64,000 nt of DNA from positions 30,001 to 94,000 of the forward strand of contig JAXRKP010001740.1 of the NCBI GenBank assembly GCA_037039925.1. The letters are read 5' to 3'. A model generated the notes under the pieces. That model ran no database searches. It worked only from the letters and a program-made list of their open reading frames with translations, and was not told the origin of the DNA. This DNA comes from Doris montereyensis (Eukaryota > Mollusca > Gastropoda > Nudibranchia > Dorididae). Both the position numbers and the translations under genes were made by a program. Numbering within the stretch: position 1 is the first letter of the stretch; each line of letters opens with the position of its first letter. This document shows, piece by piece, positions 56,601-62,954 of this stretch.

Positions 56601-59600
56601 AGATTGTATATTCTAAATTCTTTGTCACTAAATTTTAGACTGCAATGTAATTTCACATATGATTATTTTATGTGTTTATAAAAATCCCATGCACAAGTAT
56701 ATTATGGTGCACATAATTGAAAACACCCACTCTCTGAATAATAAGGTATCACATCGTCGACAGTGCAAATAGGCTCGATTGGCAAATGAACACAGTTTTG
56801 TGTGTTATGATATTTTAATTTCGAAGGGATCTTACAAGAATGTTTGTATCTATTAACTAATCACTCGATTTAACTGAAAGTTTCTCTGATTATTAAACAC
56901 ATGTTGATCTAGCTACAGCATGATTTTCAAAAACAGATGTGTCTTATTTGTAGATGTACAAATGTTCAAACTTTGGATTTTGTAGATGTACAAATGTTCA
57001 AACTTTGGAATGTTTTCAATGTACAAACATTCAAACTTTGGAATGTTTTTCTTCACCTACCTGATATACCGCTAAAATGCACACTTTGGGAAAAATCACA
57101 CTTGAACAATTTTATGACATTAAGTTGCCTCTAAAACATTAAAATACACCACTGGGAGCTTGGATCACCTTCTACAAGTCTTACCTTAGCATAGATTTGT
57201 TTTTAAATCATTATCATCACCGCTCTTTTGAAGTTTTGTTCATTGCAATGATTGCAAAGTTACACGTATGAGAAAAATGTTAATATTTTCATATATGTTA
57301 TACAATATTTTCATCCCATAATGCTTAAATGTGTGTATGCTGTTGCTGTGTTAAGAAGAATTTATGTATAGTAAAAGTGTGTTGCATTTCATATTGTATT
57401 GAGGTATTGTAACACCAAAACAATGCGCCACTTTTTTTAAATAATAAAGCTGTATCTTATCTTATGTTATGTTATCTTATCTTATGTTATCTTATCTTAT
57501 CTTATGTTATCTTATGTTATCTTATCTAAAATTTCAGATCTGCATTTGTTGTTGGGGTTTTTAATAGTTAACTTGAAAAAAAGCAAGAATTTTTTTCTAC
57601 TAGATATAATAATATGTAATATTTGACCTTTGCATAGAGAGAAGAAATTACACCTTATTTGTGTCAACCAGGAGATGCCCCACGCCTGGCTGTAATGGCC
57701 TTGGTCACGTCACAGGCAAGTTTACCTCCCACCATTGTGTTTCTGGTTGTCCTCTAGCCGAGAAGAATTTGTTGAAAACCAAACAGGAAGCGGGTTTGGA
57801 ACCACGGCCTGTAGGTCGACCAGGCCGGGGAAGAAAAAGGTCAGTGAAGATCCAGAAATTGTTTGAAACGTCTCTTTTAAATTTATATAAGGATATTACA
57901 AAGACACGTAATAAAGTGTCTTAACTTTTATTCTTTATCATACACTTTACACGAGCTACAGTCTTTGAATTGTTAAATTCAGGTCCTTCAAAGAGAATAG
58001 AGCAAAGAATTGTAATAATTGCCTAAATGTAAACAAAACATAGTACAAAGTTGCTTAAGACACTACACTCAAGTAATACATTATGCAAGTAAAAATGCAA
58101 AATGTTAAAATGGGAGACATTGAGTTCTGAAAACACTGCACTCAAGTAACACATTAGGCAAAATGTTAAAATGGGAGACATTGAATTCTGAAAACACTGC
58201 ACTCAAGTAACACATTAGGCAAATGTTAAAATGGAGACATTAACTGAAAACATTAGGCAAAATGTTAAAATGGGAGACATTGAATTCTGAAAACACTACA
58301 CTCAAGTAAAACATTATGCAAAATGTTAAAATGGGAGACATTGAATTCTGAAAACACTGCACTCAAGTAACACATTAGGCAAAATGTTAAAATGGGAGAC
58401 ATTGAATTCTGAAAACACTGCACTCAAGTAACACATTAGGCAAAATGTTAAAATAGGAGACATTGAATTCTGAAAACACTGCACTCAAGTAATACATTAT
58501 GCAAAATGTTAAAATGGGAGACATTGAATTCTGAACATACACTCATTATCATACATTGCTCAAAGCAATCAAAGTTATCTAGGTTTGTTTGATTCTTTAT
58601 GTGTAGCATACTATCCAGATCGAACTCATTTATGTCTGAAATGAGACGCCTGTAGCTCAGTCTGCAGAGTGTCTGACTACTACCCAAGAGGCACAAGTTT
58701 GACTCCTAGTCCGGGCAAAATTTTTCTGGCCTTCCTGTCTACCCAGCAGCAAAATGGGTAGCTAGGTTTATTAAGAGTCATCAAAAGTAAAAGTGGTGTG
58801 GAAAGCAATGGTAAACTACCTCAGTATGCCATATGCCTGGAAAAATCGGGACTCGATTCCTGGTTACCTACGCTCAAGTTTGAGTATGGAACTTAACTTT
58901 ATGTGAAATTAATGGCCTTAGAAGTCTTATATTGCTCATATTATGCACATTTTGGATGAATATAGATCTTTTGATGTAAAAGTCCTCTTTGAAAAGGGGT
59001 CATTGTGGTCAAATTTTAGTGGGAATGTGTTAGCCTCTCAATTAAATGAAAGAATTTTCTCAGATTTTTTGGGTAAAGCCCAGCCCCTAGTTTAGGTAGG
59101 TGAATCGACACCCTGTCCCATCGGACTGGTGATAAAAGAGGGAGGTCTGTGAGTAGATGCAATACTCTGTGCTTGTTAAAGATCCCTTGGCTGTTTAAAC
59201 TGAAAATCCTACCAAAAACCCTGAGATCACCTTTAGCAGTGAATGTGGGTGAAATTGTATCAATCAAAGAATTCTCTAAGGAATCCGGCATAGATTAAAC
59301 TTTAAAACGATTTTGTAATTCTTTAGGCATTTTAATATATTACCTTTAGCTTACAGGTTATTATTTATTATGTAGCTTACACGTTATTATTTATTATGTA
59401 CTTAAACAGTGTTGCACATAGATAAATTAATGTGCTATATGACAACAATATTTTCATTTATATTAATGGGATTTTTCAGGAAAATACTTTGATTTTAACA
59501 ATCATGGACCATCAGAAAAAGTCATCAAAACTGAATCTGTGGAAAGTATGTTGAGTTATTTTTCTTTGCCCATCATCTTTGAAATGAAAGTTTATTGTTT

Positions 59601-62600
59601 TTACTTCATGCTTAGAGTCTCTCATTGTCTTTTGTTGAAAGTTCATTACTCCTGTTTTGTAAACGAGCCGTTATAAAAAAATGTAGACAAAGACAAAAAG
59701 ATATGGCTGCATAAAATTAAAATCTATATATTATTTAGAAATGAAAATTTTCAGAAAAATTACTGACCGTCAATTTTTCAGTTCAGAGTCGAGCCAAAGC
59801 TGAATTTTTTCTACAATTATGCTGAGCCAACAAGTATAAACCAATGAAACGTATGTAAAGTCCTTGAAGTTTGCTTTCATAAAATTCTATACGGGCACAT
59901 TTTTAAAATGTGATGTCGGTAGCTACGTGGCTAGGCTGCCAGATTTAAAATCACAAGGTCCCGGGTTTGAATCCTAGCAAAGCTCGGGTCTAATGTTGTG
60001 TTCCTTGGGAAAGTCCTTTAACACATGTTTTTCTCACTCCAGTCAGGTGCAAATGGGTGCCTGGGAGTAAAAATCTGCGCCAAGACTAACGTCTTGTCCT
60101 GAAAGTAGTTATAAACACCCGTTCTGCTTTGTGCTATAGAAAGCGGGATACGCCTCGACTCTATTGGGCTGTAAGAGCTTTGAAGGAATTTTACTACTTT
60201 ACTTACATTTTAAACAATAAAGAATTGAATGATGATCGTATGATGTATGCATTAATTACAGAATTTGAAAATTGCAAGATTTGTCATGCTTACAAATATG
60301 TCTTTTATTTCGCTTTACACTTTAAGATTTGGATAAGGAAGTGAATTTGTTCCATGCCAGTGTCCACGAGTCGGTGTTCCAGTCGGATGCCATTTACCCG
60401 CCACCAAGGGACAGGCCGCAGGTTGGAACGACCACGCCAAACTCCTGCCAGGGGTGCACGACGTGGATGGGGACAACGGGAAGCTGGAGCGTGGAGGAGG
60501 TGGCAGATTTCATACTGCAGTTGACCGGTCAAGAAGACCAGGCGCAAAGATTTAAAGAGGAGGTAAAGACAATATCCCTTTTTTCAGTTAACAGTCGACT
60601 CACTTAACCCTGATATTATCTGGTACGGTTTTCGCTACGCCTCAATCCCGAGTGCAGATACAATCAGAATGGGAGTTTCGCTTTCCTTAGGGGGGGATAC
60701 GGTGGTCTAGAGGCAAGATGTCGGCTTGTAACCAAAAGGCCTTGGGTTTGTCTCCGACTGATTGAAACGTTTTTCTTTTTTGTTTTGAGTAAAACCCACA
60801 ACCCTGGCCCACATAGGCAGATTGAAGCCGTTGGAGACGGACGATGAAAAGGGGGCTCTGTGCAGATCACAACACTCGGTGCACGCAGGATCCCTGGGTT
60901 GTTTACAGGGCAGTCCGAGCAAAGTGTAAAAATCCAACCAAAAACCCAGAGATCACCTTAGTCGTGAATCAAATCAAATTATAAAAGCCTTTCCTTTGGA
61001 AAGACCTGTTGTCTGGAATGAAACATAGCGATGTACAGAATAAAAATATAGCTCTACCAATGAAGAAATTAACTTGTTGCTGATTGATCTGTTAATGCTC
61101 AGAAAGGGAAAATGTCCCTTGGCTGAGTCAACAAGAAGGAATCCTAGTGTACTGTTGGGTGATTTCAAAAGGTTTTAATTGTGTTGCTGATTGAAGTGAG
61201 CGGTCATTCACCCTGAGATCACTGCATATGGTGGACAGGGTAAATTTCAATGAAACAAAGAAAGCTTCCTCTTTGTGGGGTTTGAGAGCTGTCAGAAATG
61301 CTAACTAGTTGTAAGTATTTTCAGCTGCTCTTCCTTTTCTCCTGTGTATGCCATGTAATGAATTGATACGCAGTGTACATTGGAGCTAACCTACTGCATT
61401 TCTAAGATAACCGCCATTCTAAATGAACTCTTGAAAATGAGTCTTCTTTGAATGTCTGACATGGCTACGATGTCATTTTTGTCATGTGCCCTTAACACTG
61501 TGTTGAAATGTTGGTAGCGAGCAGGTTCTAATGGTAGGTCCTTCTTCTTTCCTTTCCTTTATTTGTATGTCATTCATCCAACTGTTTCCTTGTAATTCAC
61601 CCTGAGATCACGGCAAATGGTGGATAACGGAAAATTCTCATGAAACAAATCCTCCTTGAAATGCTAAAACACACACACACACACAAGATAGTCACAGGCC
61701 TCCAAGGAGCTGCTGATGATGAAGGAAAGCTACACTATGAGTATGATGTTTGTCTGTTTTGGTGTCAAGACTAAGTCATTCCGAAACCTACCCTGTTGTA
61801 CATGCTCACGGTTGCAGTTATAGGGACTGCGCTTTGACAAGCTATTTCCCTGCTTTCACTAATCCCACTGTTACTGAGCTCTAAAGTAAAGTAAGTCCCA
61901 TACTCAGAATTGAGCCAGGGGTAATCAGGAGTAGAGTCACGATTTTTCTAGACATATATCTTAATGTACTAGTTTGCCATCGCTTTCCACGCCGCCTTTA
62001 CTTTTGCCAAGTCTGAATAAACCCAGCCACCCATTTCACTGCTTGGTCGACAGGAAGGCCAGCAACATTTGCATCCTGGGTATTCAGATTGAGCTACCGA
62101 CGCCTCATATTGAGCTCTACTGTTTTGTTAAGTACTTGTCATTGCTATTTACATTTTTAGATGTTAATCCATTGCAAGAATGTCAAGATGTTTTAGATGC
62201 TAAAACATAGTCTTCACTCCCATTATGATCTGAAAATAGCTGTGGTTGCAATTGTAGGAAACGCATAACAACTAAATTTGTAAGGCAAATAGATAGTAAG
62301 GGATTTTTTTATTTATAATTCATGGCTGTTCGTGTTTCATCCCCTAACTTTTCCCCTCAATTATTGTATGTTTAAGATGGCCAATATTGACATATGTAAA
62401 ACATTCGGACGTATGGATTTGCCCTAATTCCTGATAAATCATGGGATAATCATTTATATTTTTTTTTTGCTTATATCTTTCAGCAAATTGACGGAGATTC
62501 GTTCTTGCTCCTTCAACAAAGTGATCTGGTAAACTTCCTCAACATCAAATTGGGGCCAGCGGTTAAGATCTTCAACAGCATTCAAGTGTTCAAGGCGGCC

Positions 62601-62618
62601 ATAGAGAACATGACGTGA
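25684..62618 (+). CDS. L3MBTL3: Lethal(3)malignant brain tumor-like protein (FCS finger, 3 MBT repeats, 2 CCHHC fingers, SAM)
   Basis: Spliced gene of about 22 coding exons. The order is a Q/S/T/P-rich N-terminus (exons 1-6), an acidic segment (exon 8), an FCS zinc finger (exon 9), a basic linker (exon 10), MBT1 (exons 11-12), MBT2 (13-14), MBT3 (15-16), CCHHC finger 1 (17-18), CCHHC finger 2 (19) and a SAM domain (21-22) ending at TGA 62616-62618. MBT2 keeps the methyl-lysine cage: Asp in LEAVD, and Phe, Trp and Tyr in [13 protein letters not shown]3MBTL proteins are nuclear readers of mono- and dimethyl-lysine that compact or repress chromatin, and SAM domains mediate partner binding. Splice sites and phases agree almost throughout. 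Seven 1-nt breaks (near 30029, 30120, 47879, 54980, 57836, 60421, 60482) and one phase mismatch (exon 3 to 4) prevent a continuous reading. The choice of L3MBTL3 over L3MBTL1/4 is uncertain; an invertebrate may have a single orthologue. Confidence 0.93.
26609..28260 (+). repeat. Tandem duplication, copy 2
   Basis: The second copy abuts the first without spacer. High identity suggests a recent event. Its exon carries a 1-nt deletion. Confidence 0.95.
27329..27606 (+). pseudogene. Duplicated exon 1 copy, frameshifted
   Basis: This is a copy of exon 1 in the tandem duplication, with the same acceptor, ATG (27341) and donor. It is one base shorter (266 coding nt): at about 27467-27473 copy 1 has caatggcttgcgg where this has caatatttgcgg. 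Used as a first exon it would shift the frame before the 3' half. It may be a dead exon or an assembly error. Confidence 0.75.
28816..28987 (+). CDS. L3MBTL3: L3MBTL-like exon 2
   Basis: A ttcacag acceptor and a gtaaga donor flank it. It encodes [20 protein letters not shown] and an uncharged N/Q/P-rich stretch, ending in phase 1. No domain is recognised. Confidence 0.75.
29230..29560 (-). mobile_element. LINE 3'-end relic (CR1/Jockey-like RT tail)
   Basis: The minus frame reads [20 protein letters not shown] then [12 protein letters not shown] and a stop, the typical C-terminus of these RTs. It is followed by a (TTA/TAA)n-like tail at 29236-29275. 5'-truncated. Confidence 0.75.
29904..30700 (+). 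CDS. L3MBTL3: L3MBTL-like exon 3 (Q/S/T/P-rich)
   Basis: It starts after tattatttcag in phase 1 and ends at a gtaagt donor. It encodes low-complexity sequence such as [20 protein letters not shown]. The frame breaks at the C5 run 30027-30031 (an in-frame TAA follows at 30059) and returns at 30118-30126 (CCCCAAAA), so the two breaks compensate. The intervening frame is also protein-like ([17 protein letters not shown]). The end phase (0) does not fit exon 4. Confidence 0.75.
30819..30839. repeat. Poly-G run
   Basis: About 20 consecutive G residues. Such runs are error-prone and the length may be unreliable. Confidence 0.9.
30838..31790 (+). repeat. Long unclassified dispersed repeat, copy 1
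   Basis: Homologous to the reverse complement of about 52800-53870. Shared blocks are ggagcagtt(t/c)att, the ctcagtatcgattcttt stretch, atagcctctca-like and tttcaaaatatta. No long ORF. It lies in the intron after exon 3. Confidence 0.7.
32161..32411 (+). CDS. L3MBTL3: L3MBTL-like exon 4 (T/S-rich)
   Basis: The acceptor is ctctgtctag and the donor CAG|gtgaga. It encodes [20 protein letters not shown] and a long poly-serine stretch, ending phase 0. It needs one nucleotide from the previous exon, which exon 3 as read does not give; a missed small exon or another frame slip is implied. Confidence 0.7.
32412..32960. other. Intron sequence, nothing recognised
   Basis: AT-rich intron without coding signal. 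Confidence 0.5.
32968..33742. mobile_element. Possible MITE with gtggtct..agaggc inverted ends
   Basis: The left end (gcggtggtctgcgccaag..agaggc) is mirrored by the right end (gtggcctcttagtttgagaccactg followed by ta). A TA target would fit a Tc1-mariner/pogo-type element. Internal 'cctcttag' motifs recur near 33030, 33640 and 33665. No transposase. Confidence 0.5.
34755..35431 (+). pseudogene. Gypsy Gag-like remnant
   Basis: It encodes a capsid-like retrotransposon Gag segment with the typical [20 protein letters not shown] and LCEKFVTGV patterns. It is broken near 34870 and followed by inserted LINE sequence. Confidence 0.75.
35540..35910 (+). mobile_element. LINE 3' end inserted in the Gypsy element
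   Basis: It encodes an RT C-terminus ([20 protein letters not shown]..) with a stop near 35726, then a 3' UTR of about 170 bp and a tail of tcttatcttatctt repeats at 35882-35905. It interrupts the Gag-Pol region. A similar TCTTA-type tail occurs at 57460-57530. Confidence 0.75.
36079..37735 (+). pseudogene. Gypsy protease-RT-RNase H remnant
   Basis: It carries an aspartic protease motif LDTGAA, RT segments with [20 protein letters not shown], the altered YFDN box near 37134, and an RNase H segment ending in [20 protein letters not shown]. At least four frame changes occur. Confidence 0.8.
38189..39050 (+). pseudogene. Gypsy integrase remnant
   Basis: A zinc-binding H-H-C-C region ([24 protein letters not shown]) is followed by a catalytic core with DSHSKW and DNGPNF, and GLAES..  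as the Glu region. Frames change near 38420 and 38613. Confidence 0.8.
39300..39375. repeat. (GA)n microsatellite
   Basis: gagagagaga runs lie between the Gypsy and LINE inserts. Confidence 0.9.
39391..41495 (+). mobile_element. RTE-like LINE, longest copy in window
   Basis: The endonuclease domain is missing. Sequence begins in the EN-RT linker ([17 protein letters not shown]), then the RT has [38 protein letters not shown] and FADDLILF (the catalytic FADD box), followed by the C-terminal region [14 protein letters not shown] and [11 protein letters not shown], and stop at 41456. The 3' end is cccatacacc..aggtagaatgggaactga plus (gaaa)n. The RT core 40096-40857 is open over 253 codons; other frames are broken. 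Confidence 0.9.
40096..40857 (+). pseudogene. LINE reverse transcriptase core, open for 253 codons
   Basis: An intact stretch of RT fingers-palm with GFRPGRS, KAFD, SQG and FADD motifs. It is only part of ORF2: the frame breaks before (near 40050) and after (near 40858), so the element is unlikely to be autonomous. Confidence 0.85.
42064..42357 (+). CDS. L3MBTL3: L3MBTL-like exon 5 (S/T-rich)
   Basis: The acceptor is ttttttcag and the donor GAG|gtaaga; both ends are in phase 0. It encodes [20 protein letters not shown] and [18 protein letters not shown]. Low-complexity. Confidence 0.85.
42360..43780. other. Intron, with TCTAGA-type patch
   Basis: No coding sequence. A patch rich in tctaga/agatct-like words lies at 43170-43330, and an A run at 43565-43580. 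Confidence 0.5.
43783..43954 (+). CDS. L3MBTL3: L3MBTL-like exon 6
   Basis: It encodes [20 protein letters not shown] and continues P/S/T-rich, from phase 0 to phase 1, with a gtaaga donor. No domain is recognised. Confidence 0.85.
44329..44600. repeat. Imperfect tandem repeat, ~65-75 bp unit, about 4 copies
   Basis: The unit contains ctgccttgcag..gggtcttg..tgac and aaaatcacaa. It follows a tRNA- or SINE-like stretch at 44260-44320. Confidence 0.75.
44683..44727 (+). mobile_element. RTE-like LINE 3'-terminal fragment
   Basis: Only the last 45 bp (acccatacaccggaaggta..ttgagaaagaaag), extremely 5'-truncated. Confidence 0.65.
44843..44961 (+). CDS. L3MBTL3: L3MBTL-like exon 7
   Basis: The acceptor is gcttttcag and the donor AAA|gtaagt, from phase 1 to phase 0. 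It encodes [20 protein letters not shown] then [17 protein letters not shown]. Confidence 0.88.
45068..45325 (-). mobile_element. SINE family A copy (minus)
   Basis: It matches 3486-3745 closely (cagccaagggatctt, tcctttttatcatct). Confidence 0.8.
45448..45604 (+). CDS. L3MBTL3: L3MBTL-like exon 8 (acidic)
   Basis: A ttctcag acceptor precedes [18 protein letters not shown] and an acidic D/E-rich end ([13 protein letters not shown]). Donor gtttgt, from phase 0 to phase 1. Confidence 0.88.
45675..46330 (-). mobile_element. RTE-like LINE, 5'-truncated, with a 57-bp insertion
   Basis: Minus frames 45975-46320 give [20 protein letters not shown] and [20 protein letters not shown], matching 40940-41170. 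The 3' end block is at about 45683-45712. A 57-bp module interrupts it at 45714-45770. Confidence 0.85.
45714..45770 (-). mobile_element. Inserted copy of the GATCACC/GGTGATC module
   Basis: The uninterrupted LINE reads cagatgcccaa at this point (41422-41434 reversed). Here tttagat and gcccaaa are separated by ttgtttctttgaagtaaccc..gtccaccaaggcggtgatctcggg. The inserted piece matches the modules at 61207 and 61593. Confidence 0.7.
46842..46971 (+). CDS. L3MBTL3: L3MBTL-like exon 9: FCS zinc finger
   Basis: Frame set by splice phase 1: it reads [15 protein letters not shown] then [20 protein letters not shown] and FCSQTCAGK. The C-x2-C..FCS..C pattern is that of FCS zinc fingers of Polycomb/MBT proteins, proposed to bind RNA. 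The long open frame in the other phase is not used. Confidence 0.88.
46972..47811. other. Intron; poly-G run
   Basis: No coding signal; G13 at about 47688-47700. Confidence 0.5.
47812..47928 (+). CDS. L3MBTL3: L3MBTL-like exon 10 (basic linker)
   Basis: It reads [20 protein letters not shown], then breaks at an A7 run (47876-47882). With the run taken as one base too long, the rest ([14 protein letters not shown]) ends in phase 1 and fits exon 11; as written the frame reaches TAA near 47913. Confidence 0.8.
48342..48424 (+). CDS. L3MBTL3: L3MBTL-like exon 11: MBT repeat 1, arm
   Basis: It reads [22 protein letters not shown], the N-terminal arm of an MBT repeat. The donor is gtaggt. From phase 1 to phase 0. 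Confidence 0.9.
48590..48960 (-). repeat. Family D copy with 38-bp minisatellite (7 copies)
   Basis: 48590-48666 matches the family D tail (minus). At 48667-48936 a unit cattcaaagtccttctcaac..ctggggaaaagtatt is repeated seven times. The unit corresponds to 17500-17540 in the fuller copy. Confidence 0.9.
48961..49640. other. Intron; T/G-rich low-complexity
   Basis: T- and G-rich runs lie at 49360-49470. The open frames across them are compositional artefacts. Confidence 0.5.
49648..49882 (+). CDS. L3MBTL3: L3MBTL-like exon 12: MBT repeat 1, barrel
   Basis: It reads [20 protein letters not shown] then [20 protein letters not shown], very like vertebrate L3MBTL MBT1. From phase 0 to phase 1. 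Confidence 0.95.
50240..50334 (+). CDS. L3MBTL3: L3MBTL-like exon 13: MBT repeat 2, arm
   Basis: It reads [20 protein letters not shown] then TNQPTS. Acceptor ttggccag and donor gtaagt; from phase 1 to phase 0. Confidence 0.95.
50808..51033 (+). CDS. L3MBTL3: L3MBTL-like exon 14: MBT repeat 2, barrel with reader cage
   Basis: It reads [20 protein letters not shown] then [18 protein letters not shown]. The Asp of EAVD and the Phe/Trp/Tyr of HFDGWDDVY correspond to the methyl-lysine pocket of human L3MBTL1 repeat 2, so reader function is probably kept. Confidence 0.95.
51079..51122 (+). mobile_element. RTE-like LINE 3'-terminal fragment
   Basis: cccatactctggaaggtgga..aactgagaaagaaagaatg; only the terminal about 45 bp. 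Confidence 0.6.
51393..51480. repeat. (ATT)n microsatellite
   Basis: ttattattatta runs in the intron. Confidence 0.9.
51551..51636 (+). CDS. L3MBTL3: L3MBTL-like exon 15: MBT repeat 3, arm
   Basis: It reads [20 protein letters not shown] then PSRAFKS. Acceptor ttgtttag and donor gtgaga. Confidence 0.95.
51975..52262 (+). mobile_element. tRNA-derived SINE family B
   Basis: A box tggccgagcgg at 51988-51998 and B box-like ggtttcaatcc at 52032-52042, as in a Ser/Leu-type tRNA. A body of about 220 bp ends ttactttact. Another copy lies at 59925-60205, with a fragment at 14100. Confidence 0.85.
52258..52455. repeat. 29-bp minisatellite, about 7 copies, at the SINE B tail
   Basis: The unit ttactttactattccattcat..gggtttct starts directly at the SINE tail. 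The tail sequence seems to have seeded the array. Confidence 0.85.
52800..53870 (-). repeat. Long unclassified dispersed repeat, copy 2
   Basis: Reverse-complement homologue of 30838-31790 (ctcagtatcgattcttt, gagaggctctcaa). No long ORF. The same intron continues with AT-rich sequence (53870-54830) in which nothing else is recognised. Confidence 0.65.
54830..55059 (+). CDS. L3MBTL3: L3MBTL-like exon 16: MBT repeat 3, barrel (frame break)
   Basis: It reads [20 protein letters not shown] then [15 protein letters not shown], breaks at about 54976-54984 by one extra base, then [20 protein letters not shown]. The exon is 230 nt; 229 would fit phase 1 as in the other two MBT barrel exons. Confidence 0.93.
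55060..55600. other. Intron, nothing recognised
   Basis: No repeat or coding signal stands out. Confidence 0.5.
55605..55707 (+). CDS. L3MBTL3: L3MBTL-like exon 17: CCHHC finger 1, first half
   Basis: It reads [20 protein letters not shown] then GHH; a MYT1-type C-C-H-H-C finger completed in exon 18. Donor CACAG|gtgatt, phase 2. Confidence 0.93.
55905..56185. repeat. ~33-36-bp minisatellite, about 7 copies
   Basis: The unit is ctactttattctctcctgtc-aaagttgaatttagttgt. The open frame 56060-56329 is a product of the repeat. Confidence 0.9.
56295..56423 (+). CDS. L3MBTL3: L3MBTL-like exon 18: end of CCHHC finger 1
   Basis: It reads [20 protein letters not shown] then [20 protein letters not shown]. 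From phase 2 to phase 2. Confidence 0.9.
56470..56580 (-). repeat. Family D tail fragment
   Basis: gataaagatggatttatagt..gtacatcatttatcc matches 48595-48660. Confidence 0.7.
56930..57045. repeat. ~32-bp imperfect tandem repeat
   Basis: About three copies of a unit with tacaaatgttcaaactttgga. Confidence 0.75.
57440..57530 (+). repeat. LINE-like tail with (TCTTA/TGTTA)n
   Basis: aataataaagctgtatct followed by repeated tatcttatgt units, in the style of the LINE tail at 35880. No RT upstream is recognisable. Confidence 0.6.
57672..57839 (+). CDS. L3MBTL3: L3MBTL-like exon 19: CCHHC finger 2
   Basis: It reads [20 protein letters not shown] then [12 protein letters not shown] and the AT-hook-like GRPGRGRKR. 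The donor after AAAAAG (gtcagt) gives phase 2, but exon 20 needs phase 1; one A too many in the A5 run 57834-57838 would explain this. Confidence 0.9.
58040..58545. repeat. ~61-bp minisatellite, about 8 copies
   Basis: The unit contains aaaatgggagacattgaatt, ctgaaaacactgcactcaag and taacacattaggc. Copies differ by small deletions. Confidence 0.92.
58643..58945 (+). mobile_element. tRNA-derived SINE family C (plus)
   Basis: The head gcctgtagctcagtctgcag..caagtttgactcc is tRNA-like. The body matches the reverse complement of 61880-62110 (ggaaggcc/ggccttcctgtc, aaatgggt, agtaaaagtgg). Confidence 0.85.
59050..59265 (+). mobile_element. SINE family A (plus, head degraded)
   Basis: gatcccttggctgttt and ccctgagatcaccttt are shared with 60690-60975. 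Confidence 0.8.
59480..59545 (+). CDS. L3MBTL3: L3MBTL-like exon 20
   Basis: The frame [20 protein letters not shown] is the protein-like one; it enters with two nucleotides and ends phase 1 (gtatgt donor), fitting exon 21. The entry phase conflicts with exon 19 as read. Confidence 0.75.
59925..60205 (+). mobile_element. tRNA-derived SINE family B, second copy
   Basis: ggtcccgggtttgaatccta is a good B box. The body blocks ctaatgttgtgttcc, tttaacacatg and gctatagaaagcgggata match 51975-52262. Confidence 0.85.
60327..60562 (+). CDS. L3MBTL3: L3MBTL-like exon 21: linker and SAM domain start
   Basis: The acceptor is acactttaag. It encodes [20 protein letters not shown] then [27 protein letters not shown], helices 1-2 of the SAM domain. 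Between about 60421 and 60482 another frame ([14 protein letters not shown]) resembles vertebrate L3MBTL (KLLPGV), implying two compensating slips. Donor gtaaag, phase 0. Confidence 0.9.
60690..60975 (+). mobile_element. SINE family A, longest copy (plus)
   Basis: It has a tRNA-like head ggtggtctagaggcaaga..gggtttgtctcc, a body with gatccctgggttgttt, and a tail ccagagatcacctta. Confidence 0.8.
61195..61660. repeat. Two copies of the GATCAC module with flanks
   Basis: ttcaccctgagatcactgca..ggtggac at 61207-61245 and ttcaccctgagatcacggca..ggtggat at 61593-61630, both followed by tcatgaaacaaa or tcaatgaaacaaa. Confidence 0.75.
61880..62110 (-). mobile_element. tRNA-derived SINE family C (minus)
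   Basis: An inverted copy of 58643-58945. The head lies at the 62110 end (gaggcgtcggtagctcaatc on the minus strand). Confidence 0.85.
62484..62618 (+). CDS. L3MBTL3: L3MBTL-like exon 22: SAM domain end and stop
   Basis: It reads [20 protein letters not shown] then [17 protein letters not shown] and AAIENMT stop. The IDG..LL..L.....IKLGPA..I pattern is diagnostic for the L3MBTL SAM domain. Confidence 0.95.
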   Translation, partial: QIDGDSFLLLQQSDLVNFLNIKLGPAVKIFNSIQVFKAAIENMT

Positions 62619-62954
62619 AACACAGAGGTCATGGCTGAATATCTGACTTAAGGCCATGGCGGGATACCTGAGATTGTGTGTTTATTGACTATGAAACTTA
62701 TGTAGGCTCACAGTTGCTGTAGAGTCTTTTAAAAAAAATTAAGACATCAGTCTGATGGAGAGAAAAATATGCTTTTTATAGCATGTCATCTGAAAGTTAT
62801 TTTCTATCAGAATCTGAACCATCACAAGATAGTTTATGAGGTGCAGTTTTAGCACATAATGACGTATATATCAATATTATGTAGAAATATTTGTCCTTGG
62901 ACTCTATTGAATAAGCCTGAAATTGCCTGAAAGTTCTCTTGTCCTGTGCTTGAA
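62619..62954 (+). other. Probable 3' UTR of the L3MBTL-like gene
   Basis: No further coding sequence. No clear AATAAA is seen before the hAT-type element, so the poly(A) site may lie beyond or use a variant signal. Confidence 0.45.

Noticed and set aside
58040..58545. CRISPR-like regular repeats
   Set aside because: Repeats are contiguous with no unique spacers, in a eukaryotic genome; a minisatellite.
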